From Cymodocea nodosa (taxonomy: Eukaryota > Streptophyta > Magnoliopsida > Alismatales > Cymodoceaceae): a DNA stretch of 64,000 bases. Of this stretch, positions 35,023 to 46,640 are shown in pieces. The notes under the pieces are model-generated. The model was not told where the DNA came from, did not search any database, and saw only the letters and a program-made list of their open reading frames with translations. The stretch lies in assembly GCA_036874045.1 (NCBI GenBank), contig CM072336.1, positions 8,522,501 through 8,586,500 of the forward strand, written 5' to 3'. The stretch's first letter is position 1; every line of letters begins with the position of its first letter. The position numbers and the translations under genes are program-made.

Positions 35023-38000
35023 CTACAGCTGAAGCGCTAAATCCGGCTGCTGTGAATCCACCAACACGGTGGAAGGGGGAGAACCCGGTGACTGGAATCT
35101 GACGTTCAAGTCCGGTGGAACAGAATCTGGCCTGGGTTTGAACGACGTATTACGCCAAAACCCTTGAGAATTAGAGCCACCTTTTATTGTACCAGCACTT
35201 CCAAACTTTGTCGTTTCAGGTTCTGAACGACCTGTGGCCGTACCTGTACCTGCCCCGCGTGTAAAGCTCGTCACAGAATTTATTGCGTCAGAATTGCCAA
35301 GTGTTACTCTCTGGGATTCGATGTGTCTGCTGGCTTCCGAACTATTGATAATTCGGTTCCCAGAATCCATCGCATTCAGATTGTTCGACTTGGCTCTCTC
35401 CATCTCTGGCTGTCTTGCCGCTGAATGGGAGAAACTTTGAGCAGCTCTATCCACTGTATTATTCTGACTTGGATTATTCTGCCTTATTTTCTGTGCTTCT
35501 AGGGCCTTAGTGTTTGTGGGATGGATGAAGTTGTTTGAGAAATTCACAGGATTAGAACTCCCCAAATTCAGCCGCTCTGTATCAAGTTGACTTGCAACTG
35601 CTGTGTGGAAGAAGGTGTTCTTGGGGTTTGCCATGCCTGGATTACCCATTTTTGTCCTCTCCACATTGTAGTAACCAGTCACCGACGGAGGAGCAAAGGT
35701 ACTGTTGCTTCTTGAGACCATGTCAAGTACCCGTGCATGTGTCATTGGTGCGTCCGAAGATAAGGTTCCACTTGGTCCAGCTGATTTTGCCATGTGAGAA
35801 AGTTGACGATGATCATGCACAAAACCAGCATTGAAACCATTAACAGTAGGTTGAACCAGTGATGTATGTTGAAGCTGGAATGGAGCAGTCGGCCTAAAAC
35901 CAGCAGAAGCAGGCGGTTTAAAGTTGCAATCATGAACAGGTGCCTTCGATGATACAGCAGCCTCAGCAGTATCTGATGTTATATTTGAGACAGTCGGTGC
36001 AGTTGAAGATGCAGGAAGTGATGTGCATGGTTGATTTCCATCAGCAGCTAATATATTTGAAGACGATTCCATTCTTTCTTGTACATGATCAGATTTTGAG
36101 GTGGAGGGTGACTGTACAACCACAGGCTGTGGAGATACCGAAGATGTAGATAATCGAAGAGGTTGACTTTGTTGAGGTGCATCCTTCTCACCAACCCATC
36201 CACGCCCAAACTTCGTTGCAGTTGGTAGCACTCTTTCAATCTGTGTTGCTGCAATTTCCCAACCAACTGATCCAAGGTTAGCTGCAAATCGCGCAAGGCT
36301 CCTGGCATATGAATGCTCCATGTGAAGACCCACCTAGTATAATTGAAAAAAATATATATAAATTGGAATCTGGAAGTGCACAATAAACATTTCATAATGA
36401 TAATTTGGAAAATAAGAACAAGAAACTATAATCTGTAATGAATTAACAGAGCATTAGAGAAATAATAGTAATTTGAAAATATAGATTCATCCAAAAACAA
36501 GCAAAATTCGAAAAACTACTCAGAGGAAAATTCAATAAGGGGAAAGAATTCAGTTTAGAATGTTCATAATAAACATTTCTAACGGAAACTGCCTTAAAAG
36601 TATAGTACAATATAAAGGCTTATTTACTTGACTGATAAATATTTGCAGTTTGGCACTTAATTTAATTTAATTTGCCATAGTGGAAATCAACATAGGCAAA
36701 TTGGCATGACATGGTACCACTTTGAAGGCGACTTATTTATTCAGCCAATCGTCAAAATGTGTGTGAGATATCATGAAGGCCTAATATCTTAATAAGGCTA
36801 ACATGGAGAATAAGGTTAATGTAGCTTTTGAAATTGATTTTAGAAGTTCAGATTTTTGTCGAATTGTGATTCTACATCAATTTCAATGTAATAAAAATCA
36901 TGAGATTTTAGGGTACCATACAAAATCTTTTTTTATTCTGTGTCAATTTTGAAATTAGATTTCATATAGGAGAAAGTACACAAAACCAGTAAAATAGTAT
37001 AGAATTGAACTTTTTCTCAATTCTGCAATTTTGAAAAAATAAACCATAGATCATTGTTTAAAATTTTCTTAATTTTTCTCAAAACCTATCGTATTAACAA
37101 TATTTAGGAATGATTTTCTTAAAACCGTGACTGTACAAAATCTAATGCCTCTAAAATTAGTTCCCAATGGAGAGCCTAAATCTCTGAAATACAGGAACAA
37201 TCTGATTATAAAGTCATTAAAAACTTGTCTGAAGAATCGACATTTATTGAAGAAGCAACAGGGGCGATTGCAAAAAGTACGGGATTGAAAGACTCATTGG
37301 AACTGAGCCACTATGGGATTGACATTATATACTAAAAAAACACAAGAAGTACCAAACAAAATAGGTTTTAGTTTTGCAATGGTTGAAGCAGCAGATTCAG
37401 ATATTATATTTTCACAAATAATCAGATGATCAGGTCTGAAATTCTAGCCTTTTTTAAAACATGAACATCTTAAGTTGACTGGCTTTGTGGATTTGAAATC
37501 TGACATGATGTATCAAAAAATCGCATTAATTGAACTTAAAAGTTGAATGGATGATATAAACGCAATGTCAAAACAACTAGCTACAACAAAAATGATGAAC
37601 AAACAAAATAGTAATATATCTACAGATACGCAGACACCAAAATAAAAGCTTTTAAGATTATACTTACAGGAAGCAACTCCCTCCTCTCCCCATCAAAGGT
37701 TGTTAATATTGATGGTTCACGTCCAATAGTGGTTAATGAAGGTTGATTGTAAGTATTGCGACGATTTTCTTCAGAGATGATCACCTTTTTCCCATACCTA
37801 GTAGATAATCCTTTCAATATGGAACCTACATATCAAAAAGGAAAAAACAAAAAAACTAGTTCACAGACATTTTGTGAAAACATGCTTGTAGAACAGGCCC
37901 ATTGATTGCAAACCTGAATGCTCTTCATTTGCTTCTGACTTTTTCTCACTCATCCAACTATAATTTTCAGTGTGGCGACGAGCATAAGGAGCTCTGGCAG

Positions 38001-41000
38001 AAGAATCAACAATGCCAGCCCTATCTGATGTTGATCCTTTTCTTAGTACATCATTTGATGAATTAGGCATGAAATCCTTAATTGAAGCATTAGCAGTAGT
38101 TGCATTCAAGGAAACATTAAAATTAGAATGGTCGGTGGGTGGCCTGCCAACTGGTTTTTTTACTGTGTTCTTGCTAGGTGGCCTGCCCCTACGTACAACT
38201 TTTGGTTCTGGCTCATTATCATCACTTTCTTGCCTTAAATTAACAAAATTCTTCTTTGCAAGTTCTTGGATAGATCTTGCCTGGAAAAAACAGTTATTCG
38301 GAGGATCAAATGATGCACTTGGTATATACTAAGGGTTGAAGTAAACATCCATAAATACCTGCCGAAAGTATATTGTATCTGGTGAATTATAGCGCATTGC
38401 ATTTGAAGAAATTAAGAAAACATCTTCCTGCATGTACAACATGAATGATTTAGAGCACAACTAACTATGAAAAAGTAGGAAATTTACGCCAGAATGCAAC
38501 TACAAATAACAGGAAGTGATGGTAGCAGCAAAAGTTCACTGTTGATACTCATCAAAGAGCTAAACTAAGGTAGCAAAGAAGAAACAAGCAGCTTATTATC
38601 TTACAAAACAGTAAAGTAATTAGGTAAACCAAAGATCCAACAGAAACTAAGGGAACATAACAAACCTAGAAAGTGGATTATGACTTCAATATAGCAATAT
38701 CAATATTATGCATACATCAGATTTTGTTTATCATGCTGCAGGTAATAAATAAGGAATTCAAAAAGAACTCAATAGTCGTTTTATATAAATTGTCAAACTA
38801 TTACATTGATCATGCCTAGATTACTACTGTTAGGAGTATAGTATGGTTTATTAGGTGTATTATGTGGCTTAGTAATTATATGAGCATTTTTGTAATTGTT
38901 CATCTTATAACCTCTATATATAGAGAGATACTGTATAAGGTTAAGGAATAGCAATACATTTTTACCCTAAATCACATGCCATCAAAGCCAAACATCTCCA
39001 AAAACCCTATATCCACCCGTCTGAATCCTTTACCATTGAAAACTCCCACCACCACCTTTTCCATTACCTTGGGTTTTTATTTTCAATTTTGATTGAGTCA
39101 TGTCAATTAAGTAAGCATCATCATACTACCTTTCATCATTTGCACTATATATCAAGTTAGAGTTCATTTGAATTAGTGCATTACGATATCTATGGTCTTA
39201 CTAAGGTCTAGTTAATAGCTAGTCATAGGTATTATATCATTTTTATTAATTATTCTTCTCTTATGCCTTAGGTGTATTTGTTAAAGGGTTAGACACATCT
39301 TGGATGTTGTCAAAGTTCTTTTCAACAAAATAAAAAATATTTTTTCAGTCGTGCCTATATTCTTTCATATTGACAATGTTTTAGACAAAAATTCAAATAT
39401 TGATATTGTTTCAAGGATTGGTCATCTTAAAAAAAGAAACATATTGAGCATCAAAGATCGCATTGGTGAAAATACAATACTTTTATAGAAACAACCAAAA
39501 AACTCTAAATTTTAACTTGAAACTCAAAGATAAGATAAAACAAGCTATGATAAACATATAAAAATACTTAGATAAATTTTCTAGGTAATTATTATGCATA
39601 AAATATCCATTAGAATAAGATATAATTGTTGCATACATGAAAAAATTATAATCACGTATAAATAACTGAAAAAACTTATAATGATAAATGATTTAAAATT
39701 CAGGTTATATTTCAATAAAATCTAAGTTATAGTTAAATATAATCTAAGTTATAATTCAGTATATTTCAGATTATATTTTAATAGAAACTAGGTTACATTG
39801 CAACATATATCAAGTTAGATTTCAATAGAATTTAAATTACAATTTAATATTTATTAAGTTACAATTCATAAATGAAATATAAATTAATAAGATTATGCAA
39901 AGTACTGGAGAATTTCCATAATCTCCATAATTAAAAAATTTTATCATTATAAGATTTTAGAGTAAATTATAAATTTTTATCCCTATAATGTAGTTAATAA
40001 CTTTTAAAAAATCTCACGTGAATTAATTAAAAAAAGAGATAATAAAATTTGTGAGAATATAACACATAGTTAGAAAAGGAATGTTATTCATAAGGAAACA
40101 TAATTTTCTGAACAAAAATATAAAAATATCAAGATTTTTGTGATTTTTTTAATACTTCCATCATTTTTTATGTAATATTTTTTCATTTTTTTCTTCTCTC
40201 TTCCCTTCACTATAATCTCCATAATTAAAAATTTTATTGATTATAAGATTTTAGAGTACATTATAAATTTTTATTCCTATAATGTAGTTAATATCTTTTT
40301 TAAAAATCTCACATGAATTAATTAAAAAATAGAAAATAAAGTTTGTGAGAATACAAGAGATAGGTAGAAGAAGAATGTCATTCACTAGAAAACATAGTTT
40401 TAAAAAAATATATATATATCGAAATTTTCTGTGATTTTTTAATAAACCATTTTTTAAATATAATTTTTATGTAATATTTTTTATTATTCCTTCTCTTCCC
40501 TTTTCTTTTTTTCTCTCTTCTTTCTTTTCTTCTTTCTCTTTATCTCTTTCTTTCCCTCTTTTTTTTTCCTTTTTTCTCACATGCATGACTCGCCCCCTCC
40601 CTCCTCCTTTAATCCTTCCTACCCACCTGAAATCCTAAGGGGTTCCAATAATCTACATAGAGAAAGGAGGCTTCAACAGTCAGCAACAAAGGCTTCAATG
40701 GTAAACGACTAAGATTTCAATAGTCAATGCAAAACCCTTTGGTAGAAGCTTCAAAGGTGATGGAAAACACTTCTTTGGATCAATTGATCCTCATTGGATT
40801 GATTGGTCCGACCTTCAACAACTCAATATTTGTTGGATTGAACAATTCATTGTCTGACACTAATCCTCAATGAAATATTATTTGATTCATAGTATTTTTA
40901 AGAATACATGGGGTATCAAGATCGACAAAAATGAAATCCAAAATGGATCAATGAAATTTCATTGATCTATCTCAATTTTTAAATCTATGGTTTTAGAATT

Positions 41001-44000
41001 TAATCAATGTGTTATGCAATCATATTGTGAATCACTAGAGATTATTCATTAGACCATTTGTGTTCACACTTTACAATAAAATAGAGTTTCTGAGCATAAA
41101 TATTGACATCTTCTCAATGTTTCCTGAACACTCATAATGCATATAAAAGTTCCGCAATACTTGTGGTTTGATTTTATTTTGACTATCATACTTAATCAAC
41201 AAGATATCATCTACAACGTTAAGGGGAGAAATTGCCCTACAGTGACTTTATATTGACTCTAAATTTTTTTCTCCCTTTAGAAGTATTTAGGTGTGTAGCT
41301 TTTATTCGAAATTTAACACTTGGTTTAGATAAGTTAGTCCCTTGGTCAATTAAGTATGTTTTTGTTGAATACTCTCACATTCAAAAAGGGTATCAATGTT
41401 ATCAATCTCCTACACAATGATACTTTGTTTTTGTCAATATCACCTTCTTTAAGTCTTGTTTCTATTATGAGTCACAAAATAATCATGTTGAGAGAGTTCC
41501 CTTACCTATTCATCTTGAATTGTTAGCTACAAATGGAAGATCTACAGGTGATGCTAGACTAGCAGCTCCTCCATTATGGTAAATCATCATAGATGACAGA
41601 CACAACTGACTTTAACCATGTTTTAGCCATCCTCTACCACAGATGCAAGTTCACTTAACTCACCAAAGTCCTTTGAGCTTCTTATAACGTTGAGGAAGGG
41701 TAAAAGAACCTATATTGCACACCCTGTTTCTGATTTTGTTTTATATCATTATTTAAACTCACCCTTTTGGGAGTTTGTGCTTTCTATTTTATCTGAATCT
41801 ATTCCCAAAAATCATCATGAGGCACTACAAATACCCCATTGTAAGGCAACCATAGATGAGATGTCCACACTCAATGCATGTGGCACATAAGACTTGGTTC
41901 CTCAACCTATTGATGTTCGTATAGTCACTTGTCATTGGGTATACACTATAAAACACAAAACCAAAGGTACGATTAATAGATACAAAGTTTGCCTAATTGC
42001 TAAAGGGTTTAGCCAAACTTATAGCATTGACTACATGGACTATTTCTCTAGTGGTTAGACTTAATTCTTAAGTCCTATCAATTGTAATTAATCAGATGTG
42101 GGAACTACATCAGTTAAACATAGAGAATGTTTTCCTTTATGGCAACCTACAATCAAAAGTACTGATAAAACAACCTCTAAAGTATATTACTCAAGGGAAA
42201 AACATAGTTTGCTATTTGAAAAAAGTTATTTATGGGTAAAGGGGATTCAAGAAGTGTGTAGTTGATCATTTAGTATTTGAAAATACAATCAAAGTAGGTT
42301 TCATTGTCATTAGAATTTATGTTAATGATATCTTAGTCACAAAAAGTAACTCAATAGGTATAGCAAAGACAAAAGAATACCTCAAGAAACACTTTATCAC
42401 CAAAAACATGGGAAAGCCACATTACCTAGAGATTGAATTTGCATATTCTAAAAGGAAAATGTCTTTGTCACAAAAAAAATATGCCTTGAACTTGTTACAA
42501 GAAATTGATCTTATGAGATGCAAACTAGAAAGTACTCCAATAAAACAAAATGCTCAATTTTGGGACACTAGATACAAGAAGCTGATTGGAAAATTGATAT
42601 ATTTAACAGTTACCCAGCTAGACATTACTTATGTAGTGGAACTTCCTTCACAGTTCATGCATGAACCTAGTGTCAGCCTATATCAAAGGTGCTCCTAAGA
42701 ATGGTCTAATCTATTCAAGACATGTTTATCTAGAGATTTAGGGTTTTTTTGACTCAAGATATATTGGAGATCAGCAGTCTACATCTGATTACTGCACATA
42801 TGTTAGAAGTAATCTAATCACATGGTAAAGTAAAAAATAAAATGTGGTCTCTAAATCTATTGTAAAAGTTGAATACAGGTTGATGGCCCAAACTTCACAT
42901 GAGATGGTGCAAGTAAACTATTTTTTAACAAAACTCATATTTAAATTGAAGATTCCTATAAAGATGTATTGTGATACTCAGGCTGTGATATTCATTGTCA
43001 ATAATTATGTCTTTCATTAAAGAACAAAATATATTGAAATAGATTATTATCATGTTTATGAAATGATGATGAATGAAACCATTTCCATGCCTTACACTAG
43101 TCACCAAAGCAACAACTAGATATTTTTATCAAGGGCTTGGGTGTTGGGGTGTTTGAGAACTTATGTACCAAGCTAAGCATGATTGATATTTATGCTTCAG
43201 TGTAAGGAAGAGTGTTAGGAGTATTGTATGGTTAATTAGGTGTATGATATGGCTTACTACTATATGGGTATTTTTGTAATTGTCCCTCTTGTAACCTCTA
43301 TGTATAGAGAGGCATTGTACAAGGTTAAGTAATAACAATACATTTTTACCCTAAATCACAAATATAAGGAAAAAGGTGATAAAACAAGCACACATATTGA
43401 CAAATGACAAGGATGTTGTATAAAAAGTTCCCAATGGGCAAAGCCTATGCCTTGCAAGTTGCAACTTAACTAACAGTTTTTTCTTTTGCTAAACAGAGTG
43501 ATAACCATTATATTGAGAAGAAAACATTGATTTTACAATAAAAACATCAAAACAATGAAGTTTGTTGATTTGAAAGAAAAATAGAAAATTAAGTTCAGCA
43601 AACATATTGGCAAGTGACAGGAGGACTATTTACAGTGCTAAACTGCTAAAAAGTCGTACAACCAAAGTGAGTTCAAAATAACCCTGCAGCTCTTAAAATT
43701 CTTTAGCCCAATGGAAGTCAAAGACTCAATCATTCGAAATGGAAACAGAGTTAAATCATCAATAGAAACTTAGTTGGCCATGCATAGTAAGACAGCCCAC
43801 CAACGGAACCATGCAAATCCATAGAAAAATAAAAAATATGCATGCTTGAGTAAAATGGTTGCTGCTATTTGCTTTATATCAAGTCAAAAAATGAAAGATC
43901 TCCTTCAATGATATGTTACTGTGAGAAAACAGAGAAGAAAAAACATATAGGCGCCTCTTTGAGGAAATGACTATGAAATAGACCAAAGAGAAGCCAATGA

Positions 44001-46382
44001 GCAAAATTCACAGGCATGACAATGGGAACAGTGAAAAGATAGGTTGCAACTTTCTACATTTCAGGAGGTTACTACACAGTACACAAGGTGGTAATCGGTT
44101 GGTATCAAAAGATTAACAGCATGCACAATTTTAAGTGACCTTAATACTTATTTTTGTAACTCAAAGACTATCTAGGACTTCAATGAACTAAAGAAATCAA
44201 AATTTTGCTTTTTGATTGTGTACACCATAGTTATGTCCAAAATTTTTCATCCCAGAAATAAAAAATATCTTAAATAAATGATGAAGACCAAGTACATGGT
44301 TGCAATGCTTTCAAGAGATATATAGTGTCATTCACAACAATAAACAGATAAAAAATGTATCAAAGTAGGAGCCAAAGATGTTGCATGCATGTATGCACAT
44401 CAACAAAGGACATACATGCATGCACATCAACAAAGGACATACAAACATGCAAAGCAAGAACACTATAAAAACCAATTTCCCAAATCTAGACTTACCGATA
44501 TGTGAAAATTGTGACATAACAAGAAAAAACTTGTTGAGGCGAGAGCATAGAAGTAAGATAGGAAACTTACACAAGAAAAATGTAAAATAAGAGGAAAATG
44601 GTGTATTGAATGAAAGAGAGTTGTGAATGGGAATTAATGCAACCAGAACGTGACAAGCATTTAGCATCATCCATGATGCTCCAACAAGATAATATGGGAG
44701 ATTTAATAACGCAGTTAAAACCAGAAGACAGCTTTAACTACCAACCTCAAATTGTTCCAAGTTTGCATAAAGTCCATTTGCTACTTTTTTCCTTACGGTG
44801 CTGAAATCCATAGGATGCTTAATAATATCGTGATAGTCTGGCAGCTGTAGGCAAAGGGGCACCAAAAAACGATCAACATAGGGGATCTAACCTCCTAAAA
44901 TCGTTTTCAGACTAGGTTAAACAAAGGGAAAAACTGAACTTACTTCATTCGGATCAACTGGCTCTGCAAACACTCCGTAGGTGTCTTTCCTGAAATCAAG
45001 CACATTAAATTAACATCCGTAAAAGAAGAAAAAAAATCAATAATTCAACAGACAGTTCCCTTTTATGGCTTATAGGAAAGCATAAAAAGAAACGGATAAG
45101 AGATCCAAAATTAAGGATTCCCACAGGAACCATTGTTCGTACTTTTGAAGCCTGTCAAGGATGAACACCAACAACTTTTTGTCCGGCAAAGGTGTGGTCT
45201 CCGAATTGAGCAGGTCCCCTGCTCGTAAACAGGAAAATAACGAAGAAAAATATCAATCGTCTCTGGTTTTTCGCCTGCAAAGAACGAAAATAATCATGCA
45301 CGAGGACCATACCATCCGTTGCTACTTTCGCTATGGAATTGTGTCTCTCTGTCTGCACCAAAAGAAAACATATTGTTCCAAAAGAAAGTAAGCCCACCAT
45401 AAGCAAGTCATTTTTTTTCCTAGATGATAAACACCGAAAGCAAACCAAACCAATCAAGGGAAGAAAAAGTCCACAGCTTTGATTGAATGAAAGGCAAAAA
45501 AAAAACTCCAGTAAGGAAAAAAAAAAAAAGGAATAAATAGAAAGATCTCAAATTCCGAAACCAAAAACCACATGAGTAACTGACTGACTGACAGAAAGAC
45601 TAACGGTCAAGAGCAGTCAAAGGAACAAACTCTTTCAGATCCGGAAATCCATTGGGAATTAGTACTAACAGAAGTAGATAAACAACAAATGGACCCCAGT
45701 GCGACAGAAGAGTCCTACCTCATCCTAGTGACGGAAAAGCGCACACCCACCGATAATTCCAAAAAGCAAATAAAAAAATCACACAGATCTACGCGCCTTT
45801 GCTCCCACAATTCCCACCCAAAGAACAAAAATGAATTTCAATTTCCTTCTCCAACAAATAGAAAAAGGGAAATCGAACCGATCAGACCTTTTGTCCTGCC
45901 GTGGCAGATCCAGCGGCATCGACGGCGTCGATCTGCCGCTTCTTGAACCTCGTCCTCATCCCGCCCCCGTTTCCCTCCTCCTCCGATCCAGACGAGTCCA
46001 ATCCCGTCCACTCGGCCGCGGGTTGCCTCCCATTGGGCGGCAATTTGAGCACGAGCTTAAGCTTCTTCTCTCTCCTCTTCCCTCCCTCATCCTCCTCCTC
46101 CTCCTCCTCATCCTCCTCCTCCTCCTGATTCGGGCTCCTCCTCGTTGCCCTGCGTATGGAATTGGGGAATCGCAGGTACGGATTGCTATTGTCGCGGCTG
46201 TCCTTGGAATTAGGGTTAGGATTACTACGTTTATGATGATGATTGCTGTCTTGGCTTTGGACTTGTTGTTGCTGTAGCTGCTGCTGCTGCTGTTGTTGTC
46301 TGAGGCTTCGTTTCTCGAGATCAAGGAGAGAGGGACGACCTTTCTTCTTCTTCCTCCTCTTCTCCACTCCTGTTTTTCCCAT
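35023..46382 (-). CDS. Bromodomain protein of the BRD1/BRD2 type (SWI/SNF subunit), nine exons
   Basis: Exons (minus): 46382-45888, 45352-45313, 45218-45143, 44989-44944, 44844-44746, 38427-38359, 38280-37914, 37825-37668, 36333-35023. All introns are GT-AG and all phases agree, giving 886 residues. The start MGKTGVEKRR was chosen because the family begins just before the basic GRPSLLDL motif (residues 15-22). The features are a Gln tract (29-40), an acidic tract (87-99), the bromodomain (about 188-290) with DRLQKKDTYGVF, HPMDFSTV and the acetyl-lysine-binding Asn in RYNSPDT (N266), and AT-hook-like RGRPP (306-310) and GRPP (320-323). A conserved block with YARSLARFAANLG and KFGRGWVGE opens the last exon, and DLN (858-860) and LALQL (882-886) end the protein. 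Arabidopsis BRD1, BRD2 and BRD13 (about 580-920 residues) are subunits of BRM-containing SWI/SNF remodellers; the nuclear role here follows from that likeness. Confidence 0.93.
38828..38976 (+). repeat. 5' LTR of Copia-D
   Basis: It runs from TGTTAGGAGTATAG to ACCCTAAATCACA, 149 bases, with a TATATATAGAGAG box near 38918. It pairs with 43213-43360. The flanking 5 bases do not match those at the other end, so no target duplication is visible. Confidence 0.85.
39710..39860. repeat. Degenerate minisatellite in Copia-D
   Basis: About six imperfect copies of a 20-30 base unit around CTAAGTTATAATTCAATA, with spacing that varies. No coding meaning is seen. Confidence 0.5.
39917..40503. repeat. Tandem duplication of about 294 bp
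   Basis: The stretch 39917-40205 is repeated at 40211-40503 with many small changes: both start TAATCTCCATAATTAAAA, both carry TATAATGTAGTTAATA and CTCAC(G/A)TGAATTAATT, and both end in a CTTCTCTTCCCTT run. It lies inside Copia-D, between its LTR and pol remains. Confidence 0.75.
43213..43360 (+). repeat. 3' LTR of Copia-D
   Basis: It runs from TGTTAGGAGTATTG to ACCCTAAATCACA, preceded by the purine-rich AAGGAAGAG that fits a polypurine tract. Confidence 0.85.
44390..44443. repeat. Two-unit 27-bp tandem repeat in intron 5
   Basis: Two copies of ATG(T/C)ATGCACATCAACAAAG plus GACATAC in direct order. This is host intron DNA outside Copia-D. Confidence 0.7.
46059..46128. repeat. TCC-type microsatellite coding the acidic tract of BRD
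   Basis: A run of (TCC)n with a few TCA units in exon 1. On the coding strand it is GAG/GAT codons, giving Glu/Asp residues 87-99. Its length is likely variable among individuals (inference). A CTG/TTG run at about 46262-46298 codes the Gln tract in the same exon. Confidence 0.8.
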
Positions 46383-46640
46383 TTTCCGGACCCCTCTCTC
46401 TCTCTCTACGCCACTTTCTCTCTCTTCACGACACCACTTCTTTCTCTCTCCTATCCCCCAGCCACAAGCCCACAAGCCCACCACCCCTCCCTCCCCTCTA
46501 AACATGGTGTCGTGCTCCCCTGGTTCTTTTCTGTTTTTTTTGGATTTCTTATCTCCTTCTTTCCGGTATTTGACTTCTCCGTCCCCGAAGATGCCCCACA
46601 AAGGTGGACGGTAGGTTTCGATTTGTTGCAACCGACCTCC
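46383..46640 (-). promoter_or_regulatory. 5' leader and core promoter region of BRD
   Basis: It is a pyrimidine-rich stretch on the plus strand (purine-rich in the gene's own sense) with TCTC repeats near 46395-46450, common in plant leaders. No clear TATA box was seen; a TATA-less promoter is possible. The reading frame stays open upstream of the chosen start to 46631, but that part shows no family-like sequence. Confidence 0.45.

Larger units (their letters stand above)
38828..43360 (+). mobile_element. Copia-D, old Copia element inside the BRD intron, antisense to the gene
   Basis: The LTRs are at 38828-38976 and 43213-43360. Between them are Copia pol remains: a GTINRYKVCLIAKGFSQ stretch (about 41960-42020), an RT part (about 42110-42400, with NVFLYGNL and a YVNDILV-like site), a GKPHYLEIEF/SQKKYAL segment (42408-42690) and RNase H (about 42770-43100, with TSDYCTYV and RTKYIEIDYH). 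Gag and most of integrase are not recognisable, and a large AT-rich block with repeats fills 39000-41200. The LTRs differ at about 20 of 148 positions by eye (near 86% alike), so this is the oldest datable element here. It is heavily broken. Confidence 0.85.
38428..44745 (-). other. Giant fifth intron of the BRD gene
   Basis: It is 6318 bases between the exon ending LYANLEQFE and the exon starting EDVFLISSNAM; the other introns are 78-1334 bases. It splits the bromodomain between its ZA loop and the helix bearing the key Asn. It has a normal GT donor (44745) and AG acceptor. It contains the Copia-D fossil (38828-43360) and, on both sides, unrecognised AT-rich sequence. Confidence 0.9.

Noticed and set aside
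35234-36149. Plus-strand open frames within the last BRD exon
   Set aside because: They lie antisense to a well-supported exon with family likeness and have none of their own.
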